From assembly GCA_902774725.1 (NCBI GenBank), contig CACYJP010000001.1:1-43937 (forward strand): DNA of 43,937 nucleotides, given 5' to 3'. The notes under the pieces are model-generated. The model was given only the letters and a program-made list of their open reading frames with translations. It ran no database searches and was not told the DNA's origin. This stretch comes from an uncultured Lachnospiraceae bacterium. GTDB lineage: Bacteria; Bacillota; Clostridia; Lachnospirales; Lachnospiraceae. Positions 32,734-40,005 of the stretch are shown in pieces (the first letter of the stretch is position 1; every line of letters starts with the position of its first letter). The translations under genes were made by a program, and so were the position numbers.

Positions 32734-32807
32734 TCGGTGCGACAGGATTTGAACCTGCGACCTCTGCGTCCCGAACGCAGCGCTCTACCAAACTGAGCCA
32801 CGCACCG
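32734..32807 (-). tRNA. tRNA-Pro (anticodon CGG)
   Basis: A complete cloverleaf of 74 nt. The acceptor stem is CGGTGCG/CGCACCG with discriminator A, the D-arm is GCTCAGTTTGGTAGAGC, the anticodon stem is CTGCG/CGCAG with loop TTCGGGA (anticodon CGG, G37 as usual for proline), and the T-arm is GCAGGTTCAAATCCTGT. The CCA end is not encoded. It reads CCG codons. A perfect consensus promoter lies upstream and a terminator downstream, so it is a monocistronic unit. Confidence 0.95.
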
Positions 32808-32881
32808 TTATATTATTGCACCGTTTTCGGCAGACTCCCGATTCTTCGAATCGTGAGCTATCACGCACCATAACGAGACTA

Positions 32882-32910
32882 ATTATAGTTGTTTTAATTA
32901 TCATTGTCAA
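32882..32910 (-). promoter_or_regulatory. Consensus promoter of tRNA-Pro
   Basis: On the minus strand TTGACA (32,905-32,910), exactly 17 bp, TATAAT (32,882-32,887). The predicted start is near 32,875. The precursor leader contains a CGATTC/GAATCG hairpin with a TTC loop. Confidence 0.85.
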
Positions 32911-32947
32911 ACCGATGAATAGAATATAGTATTTTAGATTTTTTCCT

Positions 32948-32981
32948 TGTGACATTTTTGTGATAAATCCCGTGCTATAGT
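32948..32981 (+). promoter_or_regulatory. Promoter with TGTGACA/TTGTGAT box of the double-glycine peptide genes (site B)
   Basis: TGTGACATTTTTGTGAT (32,948-32,964), 11 bp, then TATAGT (32,976-32,981). It is identical in layout to the promoter of the 1059-residue surface protein, and again without a standard -35. The first peptide gene starts about 40 bp further on. Confidence 0.62.
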
Positions 32982-33028
32982 TTACCCATCGAAACAAAAA
33001 CACTATTCATTTGTTAGGAGGGAAAATT

Positions 33029-33280
33029 ATGAAAACAAAAATAAATCTTGAGAATCTTGAAAATGTTGCAGGCGGTTATAGTTTCAGCGAAGAGGAATTA
33101 AAGATGCTGTATGAAGAAATCAAAAAGCATCCCGAAAGACCTCAATACGAAACCTTTGAAGGTTTCAAAAAATCGCAGGCTATGATGAGAGAATATCAAC
33201 GTGATATTCTTAAACGGAATCTTTATCCGGATAATGACAACGATGGTCTTTTGCTCAAAGCACCAGATACTATTTTTTAG
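33029..33280 (+). CDS. Double-glycine leader peptide, first of a tandem pair
   Basis: An 83-residue peptide from the ATG at 33,029, preceded by GGAGGG; an in-frame TTG at 33,011 lies before that site and is rejected. The first 16 residues, ending LENLENVAGG, match the double-glycine leaders that C39-family peptidase transporters cut and export in bacteriocin and pheromone systems. Cutting would release a 67-residue charged peptide starting YSFSEEELKMLYEE. It is not like known bacteriocins: no GxxxG motifs, no Cys, no long hydrophobic helix. The core EEELKxLYEE...RPQYxTFEGFK is shared with the next gene. No transporter is in the window. The family is not recognised. Confidence 0.72.
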   Translation: MKTKINLENLENVAGGYSFSEEELKMLYEEIKKHPERPQYETFEGFKKSQAMMREYQRDILKRNLYPDNDNDGLLLKAPDTIF

Positions 33281-33345
33281 CAAGTATCAATTTCCAGATT
33301 ATAGACAAATCAACACTTGTATTTATATGAAAAGGAGAGAAAATT

Positions 33346-33603
33346 ATGAAAAACACAATTGATTATAAAAATCTTGATAATGTTGCAGGTGGTTTTGAAA
33401 TAACCAACGAAGAAGAATTAAAGAGATTGTATGAAGAAAACAAAAAAAATCCAGACAGACCACAATATGCAACCTTTGAAGGTTTCAAAAATGCATTGGC
33501 TATGAAAAGTAAATTTATGTATGATATTCGTGTAGGTGATTTCGTTACAGACGGTAACAATGAGGAGCTTTTGCTCGAAGCACCTCACTACATTGAACCT
33601 TGA
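33346..33603 (+). CDS. Double-glycine leader peptide, second of a tandem pair
   Basis: An 85-residue paralogue of the preceding peptide, 65 bp downstream, with AAGGAG before the start. Its leader is also 16 residues and ends NLDNVAGG. The released part would begin FEITNEEELKRLYEENKKN and end ELLLEAPHYIEP, matching the first peptide's DGLLLKAPDTIF. The conserved blocks are the start of the mature region (EEELKxLYEE), the middle (RPQYxTFEGFK) and the tail (LLLxAP); the stretch between them varies. Conservation of both leader and core suggests a two-component or diversified secreted peptide. A terminator hairpin follows at 33,640. Confidence 0.72.
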   Translation: MKNTIDYKNLDNVAGGFEITNEEELKRLYEENKKNPDRPQYATFEGFKNALAMKSKFMYDIRVGDFVTDGNNEELLLEAPHYIEP

Positions 33604-33639
33604 TAATTTGAGCCCCTGAAGAAAAGTCCGTAAAAATAT

Positions 33640-33668
33640 GAGCTTCAGTCCTGCTTGGGCTGAAGCTC
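33640..33668 (+). terminator. Hairpin terminator of the peptide genes
   Basis: GAGCTTCAG pairs perfectly with CTGAAGCTC, with an inner CC/GG. It is followed by a modest T-containing stretch (GTATCGGTTTT). Confidence 0.65.
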
Positions 33669-33697
33669 GTATCGGTTTTGAGGTTGCACCTGCATCC

Positions 33698-33725
33698 ACG
33701 ATTTTGCTGACCTCAGCAAAATCGT
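33698..33725. repeat. Perfect 13-bp palindrome with 2-base centre
   Basis: ACGATTTTGCTGA and TCAGCAAAATCGT flank CC. There is no T-run after it. It lies in a gene-free stretch (33,604-33,915) between the convergent peptide and phosphatase genes. Confidence 0.7.
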
Positions 33726-33771
33726 CCAAAACATCGTGTCCGCTATTCTCGTAAATTATCGTGGAATATAA

Positions 33772-33891
33772 TTATGTACCAATTTTATCATAATTCTTGA
33801 CGAAATCAATGGGATTAGGTATAGTCAAAACGAGCTGGACAACGGTAATCTTACCGCCATACAGCTCGTCAATTTTCTTAAGATATCTCAT
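33772..33891 (-). CDS. Small ORF of 39 codons, possible gene remnant
   Basis: The minus strand encodes MRYLKKIDELYGGKITVVQL and then LTIPNPIDFVKNYDKIGT before a stop. It starts 25 bp downstream of the histidine phosphatase stop. No clear ribosome-binding site precedes it. Part of it forms the nested hairpin at 33,830-33,869. The composition looks protein-like, but I do not recognise it; it may be the tail of a lost gene. Confidence 0.3.
   Translation of the reverse strand: MRYLKKIDELYGGKITVVQLVLTIPNPIDFVKNYDKIGT
33830..33869 (-). terminator. Nested hairpin downstream of the histidine phosphatase gene
   Basis: An outer ACGAGCTG/CAGCTCGT stem encloses an inner CGGTAA/TTACCG stem. The minus strand continues TTTTGACT, a short T-run. 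It may terminate the EFR1-phosphatase transcript. Confidence 0.5.
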
Positions 33892-33915
33892 TTACAGAAA
33901 AACTTTCACACACTC

Positions 33916-34452
33916 TTATCTTGCTGCTATAACATATTCCCCATTCTTAAACTTCACAGAAGCGCCCGTCATCTTGAATCCTACTTTTTTCATCTCCTTT
34001 AACAAGGTATGCATAAAGAATCCATGTGTGACAACAGCTACATCCATATCGTCATTTCCGATCATTTCTACAAACTCTTTTGCTCGATCTCTCGTTTGCC
34101 TGCGTCCTTCAACCTGCCTTCCGGAATTAACAAACCACTGCAAACGTCCTGTTAGGTTCCAAAACCATAGCGGCATGTTCACTTTCGTATCAAAGCTCGA
34201 TTTAAGCGGAACTTCGTTTATAAGCCCGGATTCAAAGTATTCTCCATTCGGAAACAGTTTTTTCGCTGTATCCTGACTTCTAGAATATTCGCTGACATAT
34301 ATTTTCCGGTAAACATTTTTCGGAATTTTATAAGACACATTCTTGATTGGAAAAAGATCATATTTTCTGCACTCTGAATCAAACAATTCCGATGTACATC
34401 GTCTGCTCCAGCAAAAATCCACTTCCGCATGTCTTATAATAACTACCCTCAA
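33916..34452 (-). CDS. Histidine phosphatase (phosphoglycerate mutase-like) family protein
   Basis: A 178-residue protein. The catalytic RHG-type motif is present as VIIRHAEVDF at residues 4-13, and the second histidine appears in VAVVTHGFFM near residue 141. A SEYSRSQDTAKKLF segment corresponds to the conserved 'SxxxRAxxTA' part. These enzymes remove phosphate through a phosphohistidine; the substrate cannot be told from sequence. The gene lies 11 bp after the EFR1 gene and is likely co-transcribed with it. Confidence 0.85.
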   Translation of the reverse strand: MRVVIIRHAEVDFCWSRRCTSELFDSECRKYDLFPIKNVSYKIPKNVYRKIYVSEYSRSQDTAKKLFPNGEYFESGLINEVPLKSSFDTKVNMPLWFWNLTGRLQWFVNSGRQVEGRRQTRDRAKEFVEMIGNDDMDVAVVTHGFFMHTLLKEMKKVGFKMTGASVKFKNGEYVIAAR

Positions 34453-34463
34453 ATGAACTCCCC

Positions 34464-35225
34464 TTATATATACTTCTCAATCCCACACTGCTCTACAACC
34501 CTTTTTCCAAGAAGAGTGATTGCCTGCTTAGGGCATTTGTTGATACAACGATAACACATGGTACAACTTTCACCTGAAACAGCTTTCTGCTCATTAATTG
34601 AAATGTTATTCATCGGACACAGCTTTTCACATATTCCGCAACCAATACATTTATCTATATCAACCTTAACCTTTGAGGAATATCGCTTGGTCTTATGACC
34701 AAAGTAGGCTCTCTGTCCAAAGAAACCAGCCAGCCTGTACAATACTCCTATACCTTCCTGTGTTGGATTACCGGCTTTTAACCGTTTTACAGATTCTTTT
34801 ATCTTCTGATCCGCTTGTTTTACAAGCTCTCTATTTTTTTCAAGTGGACGCTTTAAAGCTTTCTCATCTGCTATACTATCCGGCATCTTAAGATGGAGCC
34901 CGCCTATTACTTCGGCACCACAGGATTCCAATAGCCGCCCGAGCATTCCAGCTCCATCGCCGCTGAAAAGTCCCATCGTAGCGATTATAAAAACTTTCTT
35001 GTTGTTCCACAGCTCACTATGATCCGTAATGTAATCCCGCATGATCTTCGGAACTGTACTATACTGAACCGGATATGCAATTATGATAAGATTCGTATCT
35101 TTTACAGCTGATAAAGCATCAGCATCCTCTATAGAATATGCACCGGATTCTTTGTCATACTCTTTACAAAATAACTCAGCTGCATATTTAGAATTGCCTG
35201 TTCCACTAAAATAAAGTCCTACCAT
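34464..35225 (-). CDS. EFR1-family flavodoxin/ferredoxin fusion protein
   Basis: A 253-residue protein. Residues 1-160 are a flavodoxin domain with FMN phosphate loop YFSGTGNS at 5-12. Residues 185-253 carry two 4Fe-4S motifs: CIGCGICEKLCP and CTMCYRCINKCP. This fusion is typical of the EFR1 family of anaerobes, used as electron carriers or for small redox reactions. It is the first gene of a two-gene unit with the histidine phosphatase. The 89 bp between it and aspS contain no clear promoter that I can name. Confidence 0.9.
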   Translation of the reverse strand: MVGLYFSGTGNSKYAAELFCKEYDKESGAYSIEDADALSAVKDTNLIIIAYPVQYSTVPKIMRDYITDHSELWNNKKVFIIATMGLFSGDGAGMLGRLLESCGAEVIGGLHLKMPDSIADEKALKRPLEKNRELVKQADQKIKESVKRLKAGNPTQEGIGVLYRLAGFFGQRAYFGHKTKRYSSKVKVDIDKCIGCGICEKLCPMNNISINEQKAVSGESCTMCYRCINKCPKQAITLLGKRVVEQCGIEKYI

Positions 35226-35314
35226 TTTTCCTCACGCGTTTTAAGAGAGACAGCAAATGGCATTCCGCAATACAGCTCGTCCCTGTTTTTATTTATCTCT
35301 TTTCAATCTTATCC

Positions 35315-37117
35315 CTACTCAGTTTTAGTTTCTTCAGCTTTGATCTGAATTCCAAGCTCCTCAAGCTGAACTGCATCAACTATGTTCGGAGCCTCGCACA
35401 TCAGGTCTGATGCATCCTTAACCTTAGGGAATGCCATAACATCTCTGATTGAATCAGCCTGACACATAAGCATAAGAAGTCTGTCGAGTCCATAAGCAAG
35501 TCCTGCGTGTGGTGGAACACCATACTTAAATGCTGTAAGCAGGAAGCCGAACTTATCATTTGCGTCTTCCTTTTCAAGTCCGATTGTCTTGAACATAAGC
35601 TCCTGGATGTCGTCCTGATGAATACGGACAGAACCACCACCAAGCTCAACACCGTTAAGCACGATATCGTATGCCTTTGCACGAACTGCTCCCGGATCAG
35701 ACTCGATCTTATCCAGATCCTCTTCCATAGGCATTGTAAATGGATGATGCATAGCAACGAATCTTTCTTCCTCTTCACTCCACTCAAGAAGCGGGAACTC
35801 TGTTATCCATACAAATCTATAATCATCCTTCTTTGTAAGACCCATCTGATCAGCCAGGTGGCATCTCAAAGCACCAAGTGTTTCAAGCACAAGCTTCTTC
35901 TTTGCATCTGCAAGAATGAGGATGAGGTCGCCGTTTTTAGCACCCATCTTCTCTTTAATAGCAGCAAGCTCTTCCTCTGTCATGAACTTGGCAAAGGAGC
36001 ACTTCTCTTCTCCTTCCGGACTGATGTTTATATATGCGAGTCCCTTCATGCCGTAACCCTTAACAAACTCTGTAAGAGCATCCAGCTTCTTTCTTGCCAT
36101 TCCGCCAAGTCCCTCAGCATTGATAGCACGAACTGCACCGCCTGCATCAAGGGCCGACTTAAATACAACAAACTCTGTATCCTTAACAGCCTCAGCTATA
36201 TCCTTAAGCTCCATTCCGAATCTGAGATCAGGCTTATCTGAACCGAATCTGTCCATTGCCTCAGCCCATGTCATTCTCTGAATAGGAAGCTCTACATCAA
36301 CTCCGATTGCATCCTTGAACATCTTCTGGATCAGTCTCTCATTTACATCCATTACATCATTTTCATCTACGAAGCTGAGCTCCATATCTATCTGTGTAAA
36401 CTCAGGCTGTCTGTCTGCACGAAGATCCTCGTCACGGAAACATTTTGCTATCTGGAAATATCTGTCATAGCCTGAGCACATCAGAAGCTGCTTGAACAGC
36501 TGTGGTGACTGTGGAAGCGCATAGAAGTTACCCGGATGAACACGGCTTGGTACCAGATAATCACGTGCACCCTCAGGTGTTGACTTACAAAGTATAGGTG
36601 TTTCTATCTCAAGGAAGCCTTCATCTGCAAGAAATGTACGAACCGTCGTTGTTACCTTACTTCTGAGAATGATATTCTTCTGTATGTCAGGTCTTCTCAG
36701 ATCAAGGAAACGATACTTGAGACGGATATCCTCTTTTGTCTGGAGATTTTCTTCTACAGGGAACGGAGGTGTCTCAGCCTCTGAAAGAATTCTTATTGAA
36801 TCAGCTATTATCTCAAGCTCTCCTGTGGCAAGATTCTCATTTACGCCACCGGCTCTCTTCTGAAGCTTTCCGGTAACTGCGATAACATATTCAGCATGTA
36901 AACGTCCGGCCTTCTCAAAGCCTTCAGCTCCAACAGTCTCCTCTTCAAAAATTATCTGCACGATACCGCTTCTGTCTCTTAGATCAGTGAAAACGATACC
37001 ACCCTTGTTACGACTCTTCTGAACCCAGCCCATTACTGTGACTGTGCTTCCTATCTCTGCATTTACTACCTCTGCACATCTGTGAGTCCTCTTAAGACCC
37101 TGCATACTCTCTGCCAT
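35315..37117 (-). CDS. aspS: Aspartyl-tRNA synthetase
   Basis: A 600-residue class IIb synthetase of the long bacterial type. The N-terminal OB-fold anticodon-binding domain has GWVQKSRNKGGIVFTDLRDR. The catalytic core includes FLDLRRPDIQ, motif 2 FRDEDLRADRQPEFTQID, a GAD insertion (about 290-420) and motif 3 GLAYGLDRLLMLM. It attaches aspartate to tRNA-Asp. The start ATG has GAGG upstream. In related Clostridia the gene usually follows hisS closely; here a surface-protein gene of about 1.4 kb lies between them. Confidence 0.97.
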   Translation of the reverse strand: MAESMQGLKRTHRCAEVVNAEIGSTVTVMGWVQKSRNKGGIVFTDLRDRSGIVQIIFEEETVGAEGFEKAGRLHAEYVIAVTGKLQKRAGGVNENLATGELEIIADSIRILSEAETPPFPVEENLQTKEDIRLKYRFLDLRRPDIQKNIILRSKVTTTVRTFLADEGFLEIETPILCKSTPEGARDYLVPSRVHPGNFYALPQSPQLFKQLLMCSGYDRYFQIAKCFRDEDLRADRQPEFTQIDMELSFVDENDVMDVNERLIQKMFKDAIGVDVELPIQRMTWAEAMDRFGSDKPDLRFGMELKDIAEAVKDTEFVVFKSALDAGGAVRAINAEGLGGMARKKLDALTEFVKGYGMKGLAYINISPEGEEKCSFAKFMTEEELAAIKEKMGAKNGDLILILADAKKKLVLETLGALRCHLADQMGLTKKDDYRFVWITEFPLLEWSEEEERFVAMHHPFTMPMEEDLDKIESDPGAVRAKAYDIVLNGVELGGGSVRIHQDDIQELMFKTIGLEKEDANDKFGFLLTAFKYGVPPHAGLAYGLDRLLMLMCQADSIRDVMAFPKVKDASDLMCEAPNIVDAVQLEELGIQIKAEETKTE

Positions 37118-37176
37118 AATTATTCCTCTTTTATCATTTATTGTGACACGCCTGCCACTTATTATTCATATCAGGT

Positions 37177-38610
37177 TTACTTTCCATCCCAGTATCCTGA
37201 TTCCATAAACCAATACTTCACGCCGTCGATCCACAGCCACTGATTTGCCGGATACCAGCCTGATGCATCTGCATACCACCAGCCTGTTCCATTCTGCATC
37301 CAGTGTCCGCCAAAGTACTGTTCAACCCACGCTCCGTCAGCGCCGAGCCAGCAGCCTTCGCGATACTCACTGTAATCCATATATCCATCAGCTGTAAAGT
37401 AGTACCACTTCCCATCGACCTTCTGCCACTGTGACTTCGGATACCAGCCCTTGGTGTCTTCAATCCACCAGCCCTTTGCATTTTGCTTCCAGCTCATTAT
37501 ACCGTCGTAGGTCTGTGTACCGTCAGCATTATACCACTTTCCGTCAACCCATTCATTACTATAATTAGTTTCTTCTGGGTCATCATCTTCTTCCTCTTCC
37601 CACTGTGCAATAAAGTTTATTATCAAAGAATCCTGAGGAGGTTCAAGAATTGTTTCGGTCGAAGGTGTTATCTCATAATCCTCAAGGTGCTTATACACCT
37701 TTCCGGTTTTCTCTTCCTTCCAGCCAGCGAACTTGTAGCCATCATAGCTGAGTGGTTCAACATACATATCATTTTCGGTAAATGGATCTACACCATTTAT
37801 CATACCAAGCTTTATCTTGAAAGGCTTTTTCTCAAATGTGTTGATCATATCGAGATCACTCTTCCACTTGCTTGTCGGATATGACTTCGGTGAAACATAA
37901 GCGCCATTAAAATCATAATCTATGTTGATGTTTTCCCCATACTCATAAACCACGTTGAAGATCTTTGCATAATCAACTGAAACTGTTTCTCCCGGTTTGT
38001 AAATAGTATCGGTTTTCGGATCCGGCTTTTTATATTCATCCCATGGAGCCTGCATAGCATAACCATATATTTTTATGAGCTTTGCCTGTTCCTCACTTAC
38101 ACCGGTATCCTCCATAGAATACGTCTTGATCTTATATGAATCTCTATCGCTATACATACAGATATCTGTCTGACTGCCTACATAGTATCCGTCTATAGTG
38201 AAAAAGTTGTAGGTCATTCGATACTTAGCTTCTCTGTATATCTTAAGAGTCGTATCCTTATTAAGCTTCTCATCTATAGACTCCCAGTCGGTAACATCCT
38301 CACCTTCATATTCCGCCTTAATAAGCTCAACTCCGAAACCATAGGTATCAAAATTCTGATTGAACTCATTCATAGCTATATGAATCATTCCGTCTATTTT
38401 ATCAGGCTCTACTTCATAACTACTTTGATATTCATAATCACCGTCGACGTTATGATATAGCTCAACTGTAACCTTATAATTCCTAACGACCTTTAAATTA
38501 TTTTCTGAATTGTCCTTAGCAATTACTACACCGGAGAATCCGCTTACCGCTAAAAGAATTATCACAAATGTAACAATAAGCTTTACGTACCTATTCTTTA
38601 TTTTTTTCAT
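37177..38610 (-). CDS. Secreted protein with C-terminal GWWY wall-binding repeats, between hisS and aspS
   Basis: About 477 residues from the ATG at 38,610, chosen because AGAGG lies 6 nt upstream; the longer frame from 38,688 overlaps hisS and has no site. The signal peptide reads VKLIVTFVIILLAVSGFSG then VVIAKDN. Residues 45-350 are unrecognised: MucBP-like short strands (VTVELYHNVDGDYEYQSSY) and a segment resembling InlB-type repeats (YDGYKFAGWKEEKTGKVY). The last 130 residues are aromatic wall-binding repeats (SWKQNAKGWWIEDTKGWYP). It is in the same direction as hisS and aspS, 58 bp after hisS. Confidence 0.8.
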   Translation of the reverse strand: MKKIKNRYVKLIVTFVIILLAVSGFSGVVIAKDNSENNLKVVRNYKVTVELYHNVDGDYEYQSSYEVEPDKIDGMIHIAMNEFNQNFDTYGFGVELIKAEYEGEDVTDWESIDEKLNKDTTLKIYREAKYRMTYNFFTIDGYYVGSQTDICMYSDRDSYKIKTYSMEDTGVSEEQAKLIKIYGYAMQAPWDEYKKPDPKTDTIYKPGETVSVDYAKIFNVVYEYGENINIDYDFNGAYVSPKSYPTSKWKSDLDMINTFEKKPFKIKLGMINGVDPFTENDMYVEPLSYDGYKFAGWKEEKTGKVYKHLEDYEITPSTETILEPPQDSLIINFIAQWEEEEDDDPEETNYSNEWVDGKWYNADGTQTYDGIMSWKQNAKGWWIEDTKGWYPKSQWQKVDGKWYYFTADGYMDYSEYREGCWLGADGAWVEQYFGGHWMQNGTGWWYADASGWYPANQWLWIDGVKYWFMESGYWDGK

Positions 38611-38668
38611 AAAGAACCTCTTTTCTTTTGGTCTCATTCCTATACTTTGGGGCCCGTTCCTATAATGA

Positions 38669-39988
38669 TCACTTCCAGAATTCAACAAACTCTGTATAGC
38701 CTTCCTGCTGCATCTTTTCCTTCTGGAACTTTTTGTTCTTCTTCATTATTGAGATATTTACAATGCAGCCCTTATCTCTTTCTTCCTTGGCCTGCTGCAT
38801 TATCTCACGAAGCTTTTCAGCCGGCATTCCCTTTTCTACAAGGTATGCCTTCTTTACGCCTTCTCCCGGAACCTGGAAATCATTTTCCAGAAGCAGCATA
38901 ATTATTCTTTCAAATCCAATAGAGAATCCGACAGCCGGAGTAGCCTGACCGGTAAACTTACCGATCATCTCATCATAACGTCCGCCGCCGCCGACAGATC
39001 CGCCGTACTCATCCATTGATATCTCAAAAATAGGTCCTGTATAATAGGACATTCCACGAACAAGTGTAGGATCAAACTGTATACCAAAGTCTGCAGCCTT
39101 TGCACCCTCAACACTTGAAATAATTCCCGACAGGTTTTCTGAAACCTCAGTATCAAGGAAGTCTCCTAGCTCATCGCTGACAGCCTTGATGTTTTCAACA
39201 CTCAGCTCTGCCTTGGACTTGCCGGTATTTTCAGCCTCTGCAGCAATAAGCTTTTCATAAAGTCCGAGATACTTCTCTACTACAGCTGCATCGTAACCTT
39301 CCTTAAGAAGCTCTTCCTTTACTCCGTCAAGACCTATCTTGTCCATCTTATCAAGGATGATAAATACTGTATCATAATCCTTTTCTTCAAAACCACTGTA
39401 GGCAGCCATTGCCTTCAGAATTCTTCTGTCATTTATTCTGATCGTGAAGTTTTTAAAATCCAGCTTGCCGAGAAGTGTTGTTGTTGCAAGTATAAGCTCT
39501 ATCTCAGCTACTGAATTTGCTTCACCAAGTATATCTATATCGCACTGCATGAACTGGCGATAACGGCCTCTCTGAGGTCTGTCGGCACGCCATACATTTC
39601 CCATCTGAAGTGCCTTAAATGGACTTGGCAGATCATTTGCATTATTTGAATAATATCTCGAAAGCGGAAGTGTCAGATCATAACGAAGTCCGCTGTCTGT
39701 GAGAACAGATGAATCAGGTCCGTTTTCTCCGGCTCCTGCCTCAACCAGCTTGTTAACAGCTGATGAAAGCTTGTCTCCTCTCTTCAGAACCTTGAAGATA
39801 AGCTTTTCATTTTCTCCACCCTGATTACTGCTGAGATTCTCGATATGCTCAACGGCCGGGGTTTCAACCGATGTAAAACCAAAGGTTTTATAGGTCTCCT
39901 TTATAAGACCTATCGCATAGTCTCTTATCTCCATCTCTCTGGGGAGTATGTCCTTCATACCTGTAACAGGCTTCTTCTTCATTGCCAA
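38669..39988 (-). CDS. hisS: Histidyl-tRNA synthetase
   Basis: A 439-residue class II synthetase that charges tRNA-His. It has motif 2 WRADRPQRGRYRQFMQCDID, the histidine-binding LVRGMSYYTGPIFEI and motif 3 GFSIGFERIIML. The C-terminal anticodon-binding domain ends NKKFQKEKMQQEGYTEFVEF. The likely start is TTG at 39,988, because GGAGG lies 8 nt upstream; an ATG two codons later is also possible. The ribosome-binding site overlaps the end of hemZ, 17 bp away, so the two are co-transcribed. Confidence 0.96.
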   Translation of the reverse strand: MAMKKKPVTGMKDILPREMEIRDYAIGLIKETYKTFGFTSVETPAVEHIENLSSNQGGENEKLIFKVLKRGDKLSSAVNKLVEAGAGENGPDSSVLTDSGLRYDLTLPLSRYYSNNANDLPSPFKALQMGNVWRADRPQRGRYRQFMQCDIDILGEANSVAEIELILATTTLLGKLDFKNFTIRINDRRILKAMAAYSGFEEKDYDTVFIILDKMDKIGLDGVKEELLKEGYDAAVVEKYLGLYEKLIAAEAENTGKSKAELSVENIKAVSDELGDFLDTEVSENLSGIISSVEGAKAADFGIQFDPTLVRGMSYYTGPIFEISMDEYGGSVGGGGRYDEMIGKFTGQATPAVGFSIGFERIIMLLLENDFQVPGEGVKKAYLVEKGMPAEKLREIMQQAKEERDKGCIVNISIMKKNKKFQKEKMQQEGYTEFVEFWK

Positions 39989-40005
39989 CTTTATTTCCTC
40001 CTTGT

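Noticed and set aside
32451..32801. A 116-codon frame across the tRNA-Pro gene and the repeats (starting MAQFGRALRSG)
   Set aside because: It is a translation of the tRNA gene and the tRNA-like repeats, a well-known false gene call.
33797..34276. A 159-codon plus-strand frame opposite the histidine phosphatase gene
   Set aside because: It is the complement of a gene with clear catalytic motifs and of the nested hairpin; it has no ribosome-binding site.
35507..36241. A 244-codon plus-strand frame inside aspS
   Set aside because: It is antisense to a clear aspartyl-tRNA synthetase and has no protein-like motifs or start site.
38545..38580. A weak match to the TGTGACA/TTGTGAT box (TGTTACATTTGTGAT)
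   Set aside because: The spacing is one base short, there is no -10 at the right distance, and it lies in the signal-peptide coding sequence of the secreted protein.
38611..38688. A longer start for the secreted protein between hisS and aspS
   Set aside because: It would overlap hisS, has no ribosome-binding site and would put 26 residues before a normal signal peptide.
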